DNA from: an uncultured Lachnospiraceae bacterium
Lineage (GTDB): Bacteria > Bacillota > Clostridia > Lachnospirales > Lachnospiraceae
NCBI GenBank assembly: GCA_910586275.1
Contig: CAJUIM010000118.1
Coordinates: forward strand, 1 to 11,524
DNA length: 11,524 nt
Direction: 5' to 3'
Shown here: one piece after another, positions 5,293 through 11,524 of the stretch
Layout: every line of letters starts with the position of its first letter
How positions within the stretch are numbered: the first letter of the stretch is position 1
Program-made: the position numbers and the translations under genes
Notes under the pieces: generated by a model
Seen by the model: the letters and a program-made list of their open reading frames with translations, nothing else
Told to the model about the DNA's origin: nothing
The model's database searches: none

Positions 5293-7215
5293 ATGGCTGG
5301 AAGAGAATTTGATGAGAAATATAGATATGACGGAAATGATTTAGGGGCGGCCTGTACAGAACAGAAAACCGTATTTAAGGTTTGGAGCCCTGTGGCAGAA
5401 CAGATTGAACTGAGCCTTTATAGGGATGGGAGTTCGCCGGCATATTTCACGAAGGAAATGCAGCAGGAGGAAAAGGGGATTTGGAAGCTGGAATTTGAGG
5501 AAAGCCTGCATGGGGTCTATTATGACTATCTGGTAAGGATAGGCGGCAAGGATAAGAGGACGGCAGATCCTTATGCAGTCGGATGCAGTTGCAACGGGAA
5601 CCGCAGCATGGTTGTAAATCTGCGGCTGACGGATCCGCCGGGATTTGAGTCGGATACCGCACCTGTGAAGGATAAGGAACAGATTATCTATGAATTGCAT
5701 ATCAAAGACTTTTCTTATGATAAAGAGAGCGGCGTGCCGGATGCTTACCGGGGGAAATATAAGGCATTTACCGTTATCGGAACCAATGGGAACTATCCGA
5801 CTTGCATGGAATACCTGAAGAACCTTGGAATTACCCATGTGCATTTGCTGCCCTTTTTTGACTATGCATCGGTGGATGAGGCGGGGGAGGAGAGTCAGTA
5901 TAACTGGGGGTATGACCCGCTGAACTTCAATGTGCCGGAAGGTTCTTACGCCACGGATGTCATGGACGGCACTGTCAGAATACGGGAATGCAAAGAGATG
6001 ATACAGGCTTTACATGCCAATGGACTCCGGGTGATTATGGATGTGGTATATAACCATACTTATAAGGAAGATTCTTGGCTGCAGCGGATGGTGCCGGGAT
6101 ACTATTACAGATATAAGGAAGACGGAAGCCTTTCGGACGGTTCGGCCTGCGGCAACGACATTGCTGCAGGGAGGGCTATGGTAGACAACTATATAGCAGA
6201 TTCCGTGATGTATTGGGCAAAGGAATACCATTTGGACGGATTTCGGTTTGACCTCATGGGGCTGCTGACGGTGGAACTGATGAATAGGATACGCAAGGAA
6301 CTGGATCAGGAATTCGGGGAAGGAGAGAAACTGCTGTATGGGGAGCCTTGGAGGGCAGACGATTCTCCGATGGAAACAGGAACAAAGGCGGCCCTGAAGG
6401 CAAACGCAGCTTGTCTGGACGAAGGAATCGGTTTTTTCAGCGATGATACAAGAGACGTTATAAAGGGGCATGTATTCGAAGAAAAAGAGCCGGGCTTTGT
6501 CAACGGCGGAACGGATCTGGAGACGAAAGTGCTTTATGCAGTGACCGGATGGAGGGATGGAGGAGCCAGTGTCCGCCCCAAGAGCTGTAGGCAGATTATC
6601 AATTATGTGTCGGCACATGATAATTTTACCCTATGGGATAAGCTGGTGCTGACGATGCGCGATGGGGAAGCGGATTTTTCAGGCCGGTACGAGGACGTAC
6701 TGGCAGCAAATAAACTGGCAGCTTTTATTTACTTTACCTGTCAGGGAAATCTGTTTCTGCAGGCAGGTGAGGAGTTTGCCAGAACAAAATTCGGAGAGGA
6801 TAACAGTTATTGCTCCGTGCCCGAAGTGAATATGCTCAGATGGAGACAGACGGTGGAACGGAAAGGGTTGGTAGACTATTACAGAGGACTTATCAGCCTG
6901 AGAAAAAAACTGCCGGCTTTATGTGATAAATCATCTAACGCCGCTAAACGTATGAAGGAAAAGGAAGTCCTGAAGGAAGGAGTGGTAACTTTCCGGATGG
7001 ATAACAGGGACGATAACGGAGATGGCATATGGGAAGAACTGTTTGTCATTTACAATGCGGCTTCGGACAGCTGTACAGTCGATCTGCCGGAAGGCAGATG
7101 GGAGATACTGGCGGACGGAAGGGAGGCCGACTGCTGCAGGGCGATGCCTTCGGCAGGAAAAGGAGTCAGCATTGACGGAAAGAGCGGCATGATGCTTGGA
7201 AGGAAAGGTGCGTAA
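5293..7215 (+). CDS. pulA: Type I pullulanase (GH13 debranching enzyme), cytoplasmic
   Basis: Hydrolyses alpha-1,6 bonds in pullulan, glycogen or branched maltodextrins. At 640 residues it has the compact form: an N-terminal CBM48-type domain (about 20-100, FKVWSPVAEQIELSLY), the catalytic barrel, and a C-terminal beta domain. The type I pullulanase signature YNWGYDP is at 203-209. The four GH13 regions are complete: DVVYNH (250-255), GFRFDLMG with nucleophile D320, YGEPW with acid/base E351, and VSAHDN with D443. There is no signal peptide, so it acts inside the cell on imported maltodextrin or on glycogen. A DDNGDG loop at 573-578 resembles a calcium-binding turn. Start: GGGAG 9 bases before the ATG, directly after an intrinsic terminator. 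The stop overlaps the next gene in TAATG. Confidence 0.95.
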   Translation: MAGREFDEKYRYDGNDLGAACTEQKTVFKVWSPVAEQIELSLYRDGSSPAYFTKEMQQEEKGIWKLEFEESLHGVYYDYLVRIGGKDKRTADPYAVGCSCNGNRSMVVNLRLTDPPGFESDTAPVKDKEQIIYELHIKDFSYDKESGVPDAYRGKYKAFTVIGTNGNYPTCMEYLKNLGITHVHLLPFFDYASVDEAGEESQYNWGYDPLNFNVPEGSYATDVMDGTVRIRECKEMIQALHANGLRVIMDVVYNHTYKEDSWLQRMVPGYYYRYKEDGSLSDGSACGNDIAAGRAMVDNYIADSVMYWAKEYHLDGFRFDLMGLLTVELMNRIRKELDQEFGEGEKLLYGEPWRADDSPMETGTKAALKANAACLDEGIGFFSDDTRDVIKGHVFEEKEPGFVNGGTDLETKVLYAVTGWRDGGASVRPKSCRQIINYVSAHDNFTLWDKLVLTMRDGEADFSGRYEDVLAANKLAAFIYFTCQGNLFLQAGEEFARTKFGEDNSYCSVPEVNMLRWRQTVERKGLVDYYRGLISLRKKLPALCDKSSNAAKRMKEKEVLKEGVVTFRMDNRDDNGDGIWEELFVIYNAASDSCTVDLPEGRWEILADGREADCCRAMPSAGKGVSIDGKSGMMLGRKGA

Positions 7216-9197
7216 TGAAATTTTTATATGGGAAACAAGACTGGAAAACCTTTGAGAGGGGAGAGGAAAACTGCTATTTAATGACCAACGGGCTGGGAGG
7301 CTTTTCCTCCCTGACGATGACAGGTTCCTGCAGCAGAAATGACCATGCGGTTCTGATGGCCTGCGTGCATTCCCCCAACCACCGGTATAATATGATTCAC
7401 AGGCTGGAGGAAGCACTGTATGTGGGAGAAAGAAAGCTTTATCTTTCCAGTCAGGATTTTTCCGGGCAGGAAGGCAGGGAGGAAGGGTATCGTTTTCAGT
7501 CAGGGTTTTCTTATGAGGATTATCCGCAGTGGACTTATCTGGCGGAAGGCGTGGAAGTGGTGAAAACCATAGCGTTGATGCTAGGAGAAAATACAGTGGG
7601 GATAACCTATGAAATCAGGAACCGTTCGGGGAAGGAAGTGCGTCTGGAAGTATATCCTCATCTGCAGTTCGTGCCAAAGGGTAAGCTGCCGGACAGAGAG
7701 CAGGCTTTCACAACGGAAGAGAGAAAATGCATTCCCGGCGGCGGTCAGACCTTTGCAACGGAAGAAGGGAAGATCGTTTCGAACGGGCAGACACTCTTTT
7801 TCAGGACAAACGGCAATTATCACGAAATGCCGGCGGTATTCCATGATAATCTTTATTATGCTTATGATGCCTGCGACGGCCGGGAGGAAATCGGATGTAC
7901 CGTGGTGAACCATTGGATATCCTGTGAGGTATGTCCGGCCGGCAATGGCCGATTGCAGATGGTATACGGCATGGGGCAGGAACTTCCGGCACCGGAGGAA
8001 ATCATCGATGCGGTGAAACGACATCGGGATGAACTGCGGGAACAGTCCGGTTTTACGGACAGGCGGGCACGGACTTTGGCGGCAAATGCCAATCAATTCA
8101 TTTCCTACCGAGAATCCACGGGCAAGCAGACCATACTGGCAGGGTTCCCTTTCTTTGAAGACTGGGGCAGAGACACTATGATTGCGTTGGGAGGCTGCTG
8201 TCTGGCTGTAAGGCAATATGATACGGCCAAGAGCATTTTGCAGACTTTCATGGCATATTGCGGAAAAGGGCTGATGCCCAATCTTTTTCCGGAGGGAAAA
8301 CAGGCACCCAGATACAATACGGTGGATGCTGCGCTGCTGTTCATACTGGCAGTATATGACTATTATAAGAAAACCGGGGACGAAGAATTTGTGAAGGATG
8401 CTTACGGCACGATGGCGGAGATTGCGAAGTGGTATCAGAACGGCACGGATTTCGGCATACGGATGGATACGGACGGACTGATTATGGCCGGGCAGGGATT
8501 TGACCAGGTTACATGGATGGACGTAAGAGTAGGGAATATCCTTCCCACCCCGAGGCATGGGAAACCGGTGGAAATCAACGCTTACTGGTATAACGTGCTC
8601 TGCATTATGGAGGAATTGTGCCGGTTCGGCCCGGAGACGAATACGGGTTATGGAAAATTGGCAGAACAGGTCAAGGAAAGCTTTGCAAAGCAGTTCTGGA
8701 ATGAAGAAACAGGCTGCCTAAAGGATGTGCTTTCGGGAACAAAGGCAGACAGACAGATTCGATGCAACCAGATATGGGCAGTATCCCTTCCTTTTTCCGT
8801 ATTGTCTCCGGAGCGGGAAAAACAAGTGGTAGAAACAGTGTTCCGGAAACTGTATACGCCTTATGGACTGCGTACTCTGGATCCGGAGGATAAAGAATTC
8901 TGTCCTTCCTACGGCGGTGTGCAGTTAAAGAGAGATTTGGCATATCACCAAGGGACGGTATGGGTATTCCCGTTAGGCGGGTATTACTTGGCCTATCTGA
9001 AAGTAAACGGTTATTCGGAGGCGGCGAAGGAATATGTCCGCGGGGAGCTGGAATGCATGGAGGCAGCTATGCGGGAGGGATGTGCCGGGCAGCTGCCGGA
9101 AATATATGACGGAGAAAATCCGGTATCTTCCAAAGGATGCTTTGCGCAGGCATGGAGCGTGGGGGAAATACTGCGGGTGTATGATGCGCTGAGATAA
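7215..9197 (+). CDS. Amylo-alpha-1,6-glucosidase, GDE/GH133-type glycogen debranching enzyme
   Basis: Predicted to remove alpha-1,6-linked glucose from branched glucans. At 660 residues it has the two-domain layout of bacterial and archaeal debranching enzymes: an N-terminal beta-sandwich (about 1-280, with NGLGGFSSLTM and RNDHAVLMA) and a helical (alpha/alpha)6 catalytic domain. Family motifs are FPFFEDWGRDTM (311-322), NLFPEGKQAPRYNTVDA, TWMDVRVG with D436, TPRHGKPVEINAYWYN (445-460), and LPEIYDG near the C-terminus with E629. I take D436 and E629 as the likely catalytic pair by family resemblance, not by proof. There is no eukaryote-style N-terminal glucanotransferase barrel. There is no signal peptide. 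It is translationally coupled to the pullulanase by a one-base TAATG overlap, with GGAAGGAAAGG upstream. Confidence 0.93.
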   Translation: MKFLYGKQDWKTFERGEENCYLMTNGLGGFSSLTMTGSCSRNDHAVLMACVHSPNHRYNMIHRLEEALYVGERKLYLSSQDFSGQEGREEGYRFQSGFSYEDYPQWTYLAEGVEVVKTIALMLGENTVGITYEIRNRSGKEVRLEVYPHLQFVPKGKLPDREQAFTTEERKCIPGGGQTFATEEGKIVSNGQTLFFRTNGNYHEMPAVFHDNLYYAYDACDGREEIGCTVVNHWISCEVCPAGNGRLQMVYGMGQELPAPEEIIDAVKRHRDELREQSGFTDRRARTLAANANQFISYRESTGKQTILAGFPFFEDWGRDTMIALGGCCLAVRQYDTAKSILQTFMAYCGKGLMPNLFPEGKQAPRYNTVDAALLFILAVYDYYKKTGDEEFVKDAYGTMAEIAKWYQNGTDFGIRMDTDGLIMAGQGFDQVTWMDVRVGNILPTPRHGKPVEINAYWYNVLCIMEELCRFGPETNTGYGKLAEQVKESFAKQFWNEETGCLKDVLSGTKADRQIRCNQIWAVSLPFSVLSPEREKQVVETVFRKLYTPYGLRTLDPEDKEFCPSYGGVQLKRDLAYHQGTVWVFPLGGYYLAYLKVNGYSEAAKEYVRGELECMEAAMREGCAGQLPEIYDGENPVSSKGCFAQAWSVGEILRVYDALR

Positions 9198-9222
9198 GAG
9201 ATGGGGGGAGTAGCCGGACGCA

Positions 9223-9342
9223 CCGGATATTATGGAATTGTCTTATGGACGCTTTCGCTCGGCGTCAAACGCAGCGGTACTAAGTTCCTCACTAAGTACC
9301 GGCGTTTTCCGACGGTCCTTAAGACAATTACATAATATCCGG
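9223..9342. repeat. 120-bp near-perfect palindrome, possible MITE/REP-like element or structured RNA
   Basis: Outer arms of 23 bases (9223-9245 and 9320-9342) pair at 22 positions, with one mismatch (G9235/A9330). Inside, GGAC/GTCC (9247-9250/9315-9318), CGTC/GACG (9263-9266/9311-9314), AAACGC/GCGTTT (9267-9272/9302-9307) and CGGTACT/AGTACCG (9275-9281/9295-9301) continue the same stem with small bulges, down to a 13-base loop. A side hairpin GACGC/GCGTC (9248-9252/9262-9266) is an alternative fold. The heptamer ACTAAGT is repeated at 9279 and 9291. No T tract follows, so it is not a standard terminator, and no ORF is inside. Both flanks carry GCCG (9213-9216; GGC reading back from 9356), so the element may extend slightly further. 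Confidence 0.75.
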
Positions 9343-9402
9343 CGCTTTGTGTCGGCATAATTTCCATGGGGCGGTGGGAAGTTTGCTGTCGCCACGGATT
9401 AG

Positions 9403-9430
9403 CCATTGGCTGATAACATTTATTGTATCA
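9403..9430. other. Leader of the glycerate kinase gene with small inverted repeats
   Basis: AGCCA-T-TGGCT is followed by CTGATA ... TATCAG about 20 bases before the start. No good promoter match was found here; TTGGCT is a possible -35 but has no matching -10 at normal spacing. The kinase promoter may lie in or near the palindrome, or outside the matches I could recognise. Confidence 0.3.
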
Positions 9431-9451
9431 GAGCATTAGGAACCGGACGGC

Positions 9452-10711
9452 ATGGGAAAGGAAAACGGTAATTGTATGAACGAAATATTGTATCGGGATG
9501 CCAGGCAGATTATGGCAGGCGCAATTCGTCAGGTGCTGCCTGACATTGCCGTGGGGCAGGCATTGTCAGGCAGGGAATATTCAGGGAAGGTATATCTTGC
9601 CGCTATAGGAAAGGCGGCGTGGCAAATGGCAAAGGCGGCGGCAGATTGTCTTCCGGTATCGCCGGCAGCAGGCATTGTGCTGACAAAGTACGGTCATGTA
9701 AAGCATATGCTGCCAGGCATTGTCTGTTTGGAAGGAGGGCATCCGGTGCCGGATGAGAATTCGCTGAAGGGTACGGAGGCAGTCTTAAATATGACGGCTG
9801 ATTTAACCGAAGATGATACCGTGCTGCTTCTGCTGTCCGGCGGGGGCAGTGCTTTGTTTGAGCAGCCGTTGGTTCCATTGGAGGAACTGCAGGATATTAC
9901 GGGGCAGTTATTGGCCAGCGGGGCGGACATTGTGGAAATGAATAGAATCCGTAAACGGCTCAGCGGGGTGAAAGGAGGCCGCTTTGCGCAGCATTGCGCT
10001 CCGGCAAAAGTGGAAGCTGTCATCTTAAGCGATATTGTGGGAGACCCTTTGGATATGATTGCCAGCGGACCTGTCACGCCGGATACTTCCACATGCAGGC
10101 AGGCTATGGCTGCTGCACGGAAATATCGGCTGAACTTAAGCAGTCGGGCAAAAGCCTGCCTGGAGAAAGAAACACCCAAAGAATTGGGCAATGTGGAAAC
10201 CCGGATTATCGGCAGTGTACGTCAGCTATGCGCCGCCGCAGGCGATGTTTGCCGGGAACTGGGTTATGAGACAGTGCTTCTGACGGACTGCTTGGGGTGT
10301 GAGGCCAGGGAGGCCGGCCGGTTTCTGGCAGATATTGTCAGGTGCCATGCCGGAAGCGGACGGAAATTGGCATTTTTGGCCGGAGGGGAGACGGTGGTGA
10401 GCCTTACCGGCCACGGCATGGGTGGGCGAAATCAGGAACTGGCTCTGGCAGCTGCTCCGGGCATTGCAGGGCTGCATGCGGCGGTGTTCAGCGTGGGCAG
10501 TGACGGTACGGACGGCCCCACCGATGCGGCAGGAGGCTATGTGGACGGGGATACGCAGCGGGCTTTGCAGGAGAAAGGCTATTCCGTGTCCGAAGCACTG
10601 GCAGAAAATGATGCTTATCATGCACTTCAGGCGGTGAACGGGCTGCTTATCACAGGCCCTACCGGAACCAATGTAAATGATGTGGCAGTGGCGTTGCTGC
10701 AGGGGGACTGA
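9452..10711 (+). CDS. Glycerate 2-kinase, MOFRL/GckA (class II) family
   Basis: Phosphorylates D-glycerate to 2-phosphoglycerate, feeding it into lower glycolysis. At 419 residues it has the normal family length. N-terminal domain marks: IGKAAWQMA (52-60), GGHPVPD (95-101), LSGGGSAL (128-135), SGADIVEMNRIRKRLSGVKGG, and LSDIVGDPLDMIASGPVTPD. C-terminal MOFRL domain marks: LAGGETVVSLTGHGMGGRNQEL (begins about 309), GTDGPTDAAGG (352-362) and TGPTGTNVNDV (401-411). All expected motifs are intact. Two starts are possible: 9452 with AGGA 10 bases upstream, or 9476 (second Met, giving MNEILYRDARQI) which fits the usual family N-terminus but has AAAGGA 13 bases away. No glycerate dehydrogenase or permease gene is adjacent, so it looks like a separate unit from the maltodextrin operon. 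Confidence 0.93.
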   Translation: MGKENGNCMNEILYRDARQIMAGAIRQVLPDIAVGQALSGREYSGKVYLAAIGKAAWQMAKAAADCLPVSPAAGIVLTKYGHVKHMLPGIVCLEGGHPVPDENSLKGTEAVLNMTADLTEDDTVLLLLSGGGSALFEQPLVPLEELQDITGQLLASGADIVEMNRIRKRLSGVKGGRFAQHCAPAKVEAVILSDIVGDPLDMIASGPVTPDTSTCRQAMAAARKYRLNLSSRAKACLEKETPKELGNVETRIIGSVRQLCAAAGDVCRELGYETVLLTDCLGCEAREAGRFLADIVRCHAGSGRKLAFLAGGETVVSLTGHGMGGRNQELALAAAPGIAGLHAAVFSVGSDGTDGPTDAAGGYVDGDTQRALQEKGYSVSEALAENDAYHALQAVNGLLITGPTGTNVNDVAVALLQGD

Positions 10712-10736
10712 TTCCTGCGTCCGCGATGCATTACAG

Positions 10737-10766
10737 TTTACATTTGATGTAACATTATGGTATGAT
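10737..10766 (+). promoter_or_regulatory. Promoter of the Spo0A-domain gene with overlapping inverted repeat
   Basis: -35 TTTACA (10737-10742), spacer 18, -10 TATGAT (10761-10766) preceded by TGG, which makes an extended -10. The inverted repeat TTACAT-ttg-ATGTAA (10738-10752) covers the -35 and could be an operator. The start of transcription would be near 10773, leaving a leader of about 100 bases. The gene therefore appears to be transcribed on its own. Confidence 0.6.
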
Positions 10767-10871
10767 GCACAACAGGAAATGTAGGAATTTGTAGATTTTG
10801 GATGATAGTTCAATGCACAGGCATATAAGGGAAAGCATAAGAAAGCTGTTAGAATATGGGGGAATGGCCGT

Positions 10872-11270
10872 ATGGAATATGAAGGGACGGAAAACAAAAA
10901 GCTGGAGGAGTATGTGACAAAAGTGATGATTGAAATGGGTGTGCCTGCTCATCTGAAAGGATATCAGTATCTTCGTTCTTCCATTATGATGGCGGAAGAG
11001 GATATGGAAGTGGTGGGCAGCGTCACAAAGCTTCTGTATCCGGAGATTGCAAAGAGATACAAGACCACGGAGCAGAAAGTGGAACGTGCCATAAGGAATG
11101 CGATAGAAGTTTCGTGGCTGCGAGGGAATGTGCAGATTTTTGAAGAGTTATTTGGCTATTCTGTGCAGACGGGAAACGGCCGTCCGACAAACAGCGAGTA
11201 TATTGCACAGATTGCGGATAAAATCAGTTTGGATCTGCGTAATGAGAGCATGAATATGGATGATATTTAG
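10872..11270 (+). CDS. Stand-alone Spo0A-type DNA-binding (effector) domain protein
   Basis: A 132-residue protein that is nearly all Spo0A C-terminal domain. In Spo0A this domain binds 0A boxes and contacts RNA polymerase to control entry into sporulation. From LEEYVTKVMIEMGVPAHLKGYQYL (about residue 11) to the end it follows the Bacillus subtilis Spo0A effector domain closely, including GSVTKLLYPEIAKRY, the recognition helix KVERAIRNAIEVSW (69-82), the LFGYSV turn and RPTNSEYIAQIADK. Residues E71, R72 and R75 match positions that, from memory, contact DNA in Spo0A. There is no receiver domain and hence no phosphorylation site. The reading frame upstream is open only to a stop at 10806-10808 and has no other start. 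GGGGGA lies 8 bases before the ATG. It has its own promoter. Isolated Spo0A effector domains are known to be active without phosphorylation; what this protein controls is unknown. Confidence 0.92.
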   Translation: MEYEGTENKKLEEYVTKVMIEMGVPAHLKGYQYLRSSIMMAEEDMEVVGSVTKLLYPEIAKRYKTTEQKVERAIRNAIEVSWLRGNVQIFEELFGYSVQTGNGRPTNSEYIAQIADKISLDLRNESMNMDDI

Positions 11271-11524
11271 CCATGTTGCTTGCCGTGGGGGCTGACGGAG
11301 CATTCTTTGAGACTCTTTCTTCATAACTGCGTTATTGCTGATTTTCTATGATTTTCTTTAGAATTCTTTTCCAAAGCCATTTATATGGTATTTATTTACA
11401 GAATATTGACAGTTTATTTACTCATGCGATTGTCGGTAACAGTTCAGCTTGAATGTTGTGTTGAGAGGCGGACGCACGGGAGGGATTTTTTTGCGGGACG
11501 GCGGCAGCGGGAGCGCCTGTCCCG
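11271..11524. other. Non-coding tail with a TTGACA box, repeated TTTATTTAC and a possible gene start
   Basis: No terminator hairpin is evident after the Spo0A-domain gene. TTTATTTAC occurs at 11391-11399 and again at 11413-11421, two helical turns apart, flanking a perfect -35-like TTGACA (11406-11411). No good -10 follows at normal spacing. GGGAGGGA (11478-11485) followed by TTG (11491) could be the start of a gene running out of the window (LRDGGSGSACP...). This is too short to identify. Confidence 0.4.
11494..11524. repeat. GC-rich hairpin at the window edge
   Basis: CGGGACGGCG (11494-11503) pairs with CGCC (11514-11517) and GTCCCG (11519-11524) with one bulged T, around a 10-base loop. 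A T run (11486-11492) lies before it on the plus strand. On the minus strand it is followed by AAAAAAA, so neither direction gives a normal terminator. What follows is outside the window. Confidence 0.5.

Noticed and set aside
6010..6618. Minus-strand reading frame of 202 codons opposite the pullulanase
   Set aside because: It overlaps all four GH13 catalytic regions of the plus-strand gene, so the plus strand is the real coding strand.
7581..8558. Long minus-strand reading frame (325 codons) opposite the amylo-glucosidase gene
   Set aside because: It is antisense to a gene with complete family motifs, has no recognisable domain, and has a composition (many Ser, Arg, His, Pro, Cys) typical of shadow frames. 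No promoter or ribosome binding site supports it.
9223..9342. Palindrome as a CRISPR array, attachment site or simple terminator
   Set aside because: There are no regularly spaced repeats with spacers, no integrase gene and no T tract after the stem.
10809..10871. Upstream extension of the Spo0A-domain gene into a remnant receiver domain
   Set aside because: Only 21 open codons lie between the stop at 10806-10808 and the ATG, with no start codon and no receiver-like sequence.
10226..10897. Minus-strand reading frame of 223 codons across the end of the kinase gene and the following intergenic region
   Set aside because: It covers the MOFRL domain of a well supported gene and the promoter of the next one. 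Its translation is rich in Cys, His and Ser with no known motif.
11469..11477. CGGACGCAC shared with 9215-9223 as a sign of a second copy of the palindrome element
   Set aside because: Nine bases of identity in an 11.5-kb window can arise by chance, and the surrounding sequences do not match.

Overview
The window looks like a chromosomal segment of an anaerobic Gram-positive Clostridia, most likely a Lachnospiraceae-type gut bacterium. The grounds are strong AGGAGG-type ribosome binding sites, a moderate GC content, a tRNA without an encoded CCA, a lipoprotein sugar-binding protein, the Firmicutes style of maltodextrin locus, and a protein with a Spo0A-type DNA-binding domain. I could run no database search, so the taxon is an inference.

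Layout. Positions 1-55 are the 3' part of a plus-strand tRNA-Cys(GCA), followed by an intrinsic terminator that can work in both directions. A minus-strand LacI-family regulator (1171-170) faces it. A divergent, gene-free region of about 400 bp (1172-1568) holds recognisable promoters for the regulator and for the plus-strand operon, plus several short repeats, including one perfect match to the Spo0A box. Next come a maltodextrin-type ABC importer without its ATPase (lipoprotein 1569-2885, MalF-like 2909-4303, MalG-like 4303-5154), a strong intrinsic terminator (5235-5278), and two cytoplasmic debranching enzymes that overlap at a TAATG: a type I pullulanase (5293-7215) and a GDE/GH133-type amylo-1,6-glucosidase (7215-9197).

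How it works together (inference): maltodextrins with alpha-1,6 branches are caught by the lipoprotein and imported by the MalFG-like pore, powered by an ATPase encoded elsewhere. They are then debranched inside the cell by the pullulanase and the amylo-glucosidase, or the two enzymes act on the cell's own glycogen. The divergent LacI-type repressor probably senses the sugar. The terminator just before the pullulanase start probably sets a lower level of the enzymes than of the transporter.

Downstream, a roughly 120-bp near-perfect palindrome (9223-9342) separates this locus from an MOFRL/GckA-type glycerate 2-kinase (9452-10711). The last gene (10872-11270) encodes a protein that is essentially only the DNA-binding domain of Spo0A, with no receiver domain. 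The end of the window (11271-11524) is non-coding as far as I can see, apart from a possible TTG-initiated start cut off by the window edge.

Most of the window is a standard carbohydrate-use locus. The parts most worth a second look are the large palindrome, the receiver-less Spo0A-like protein, and the Spo0A-box-like cluster in the maltodextrin promoter region.
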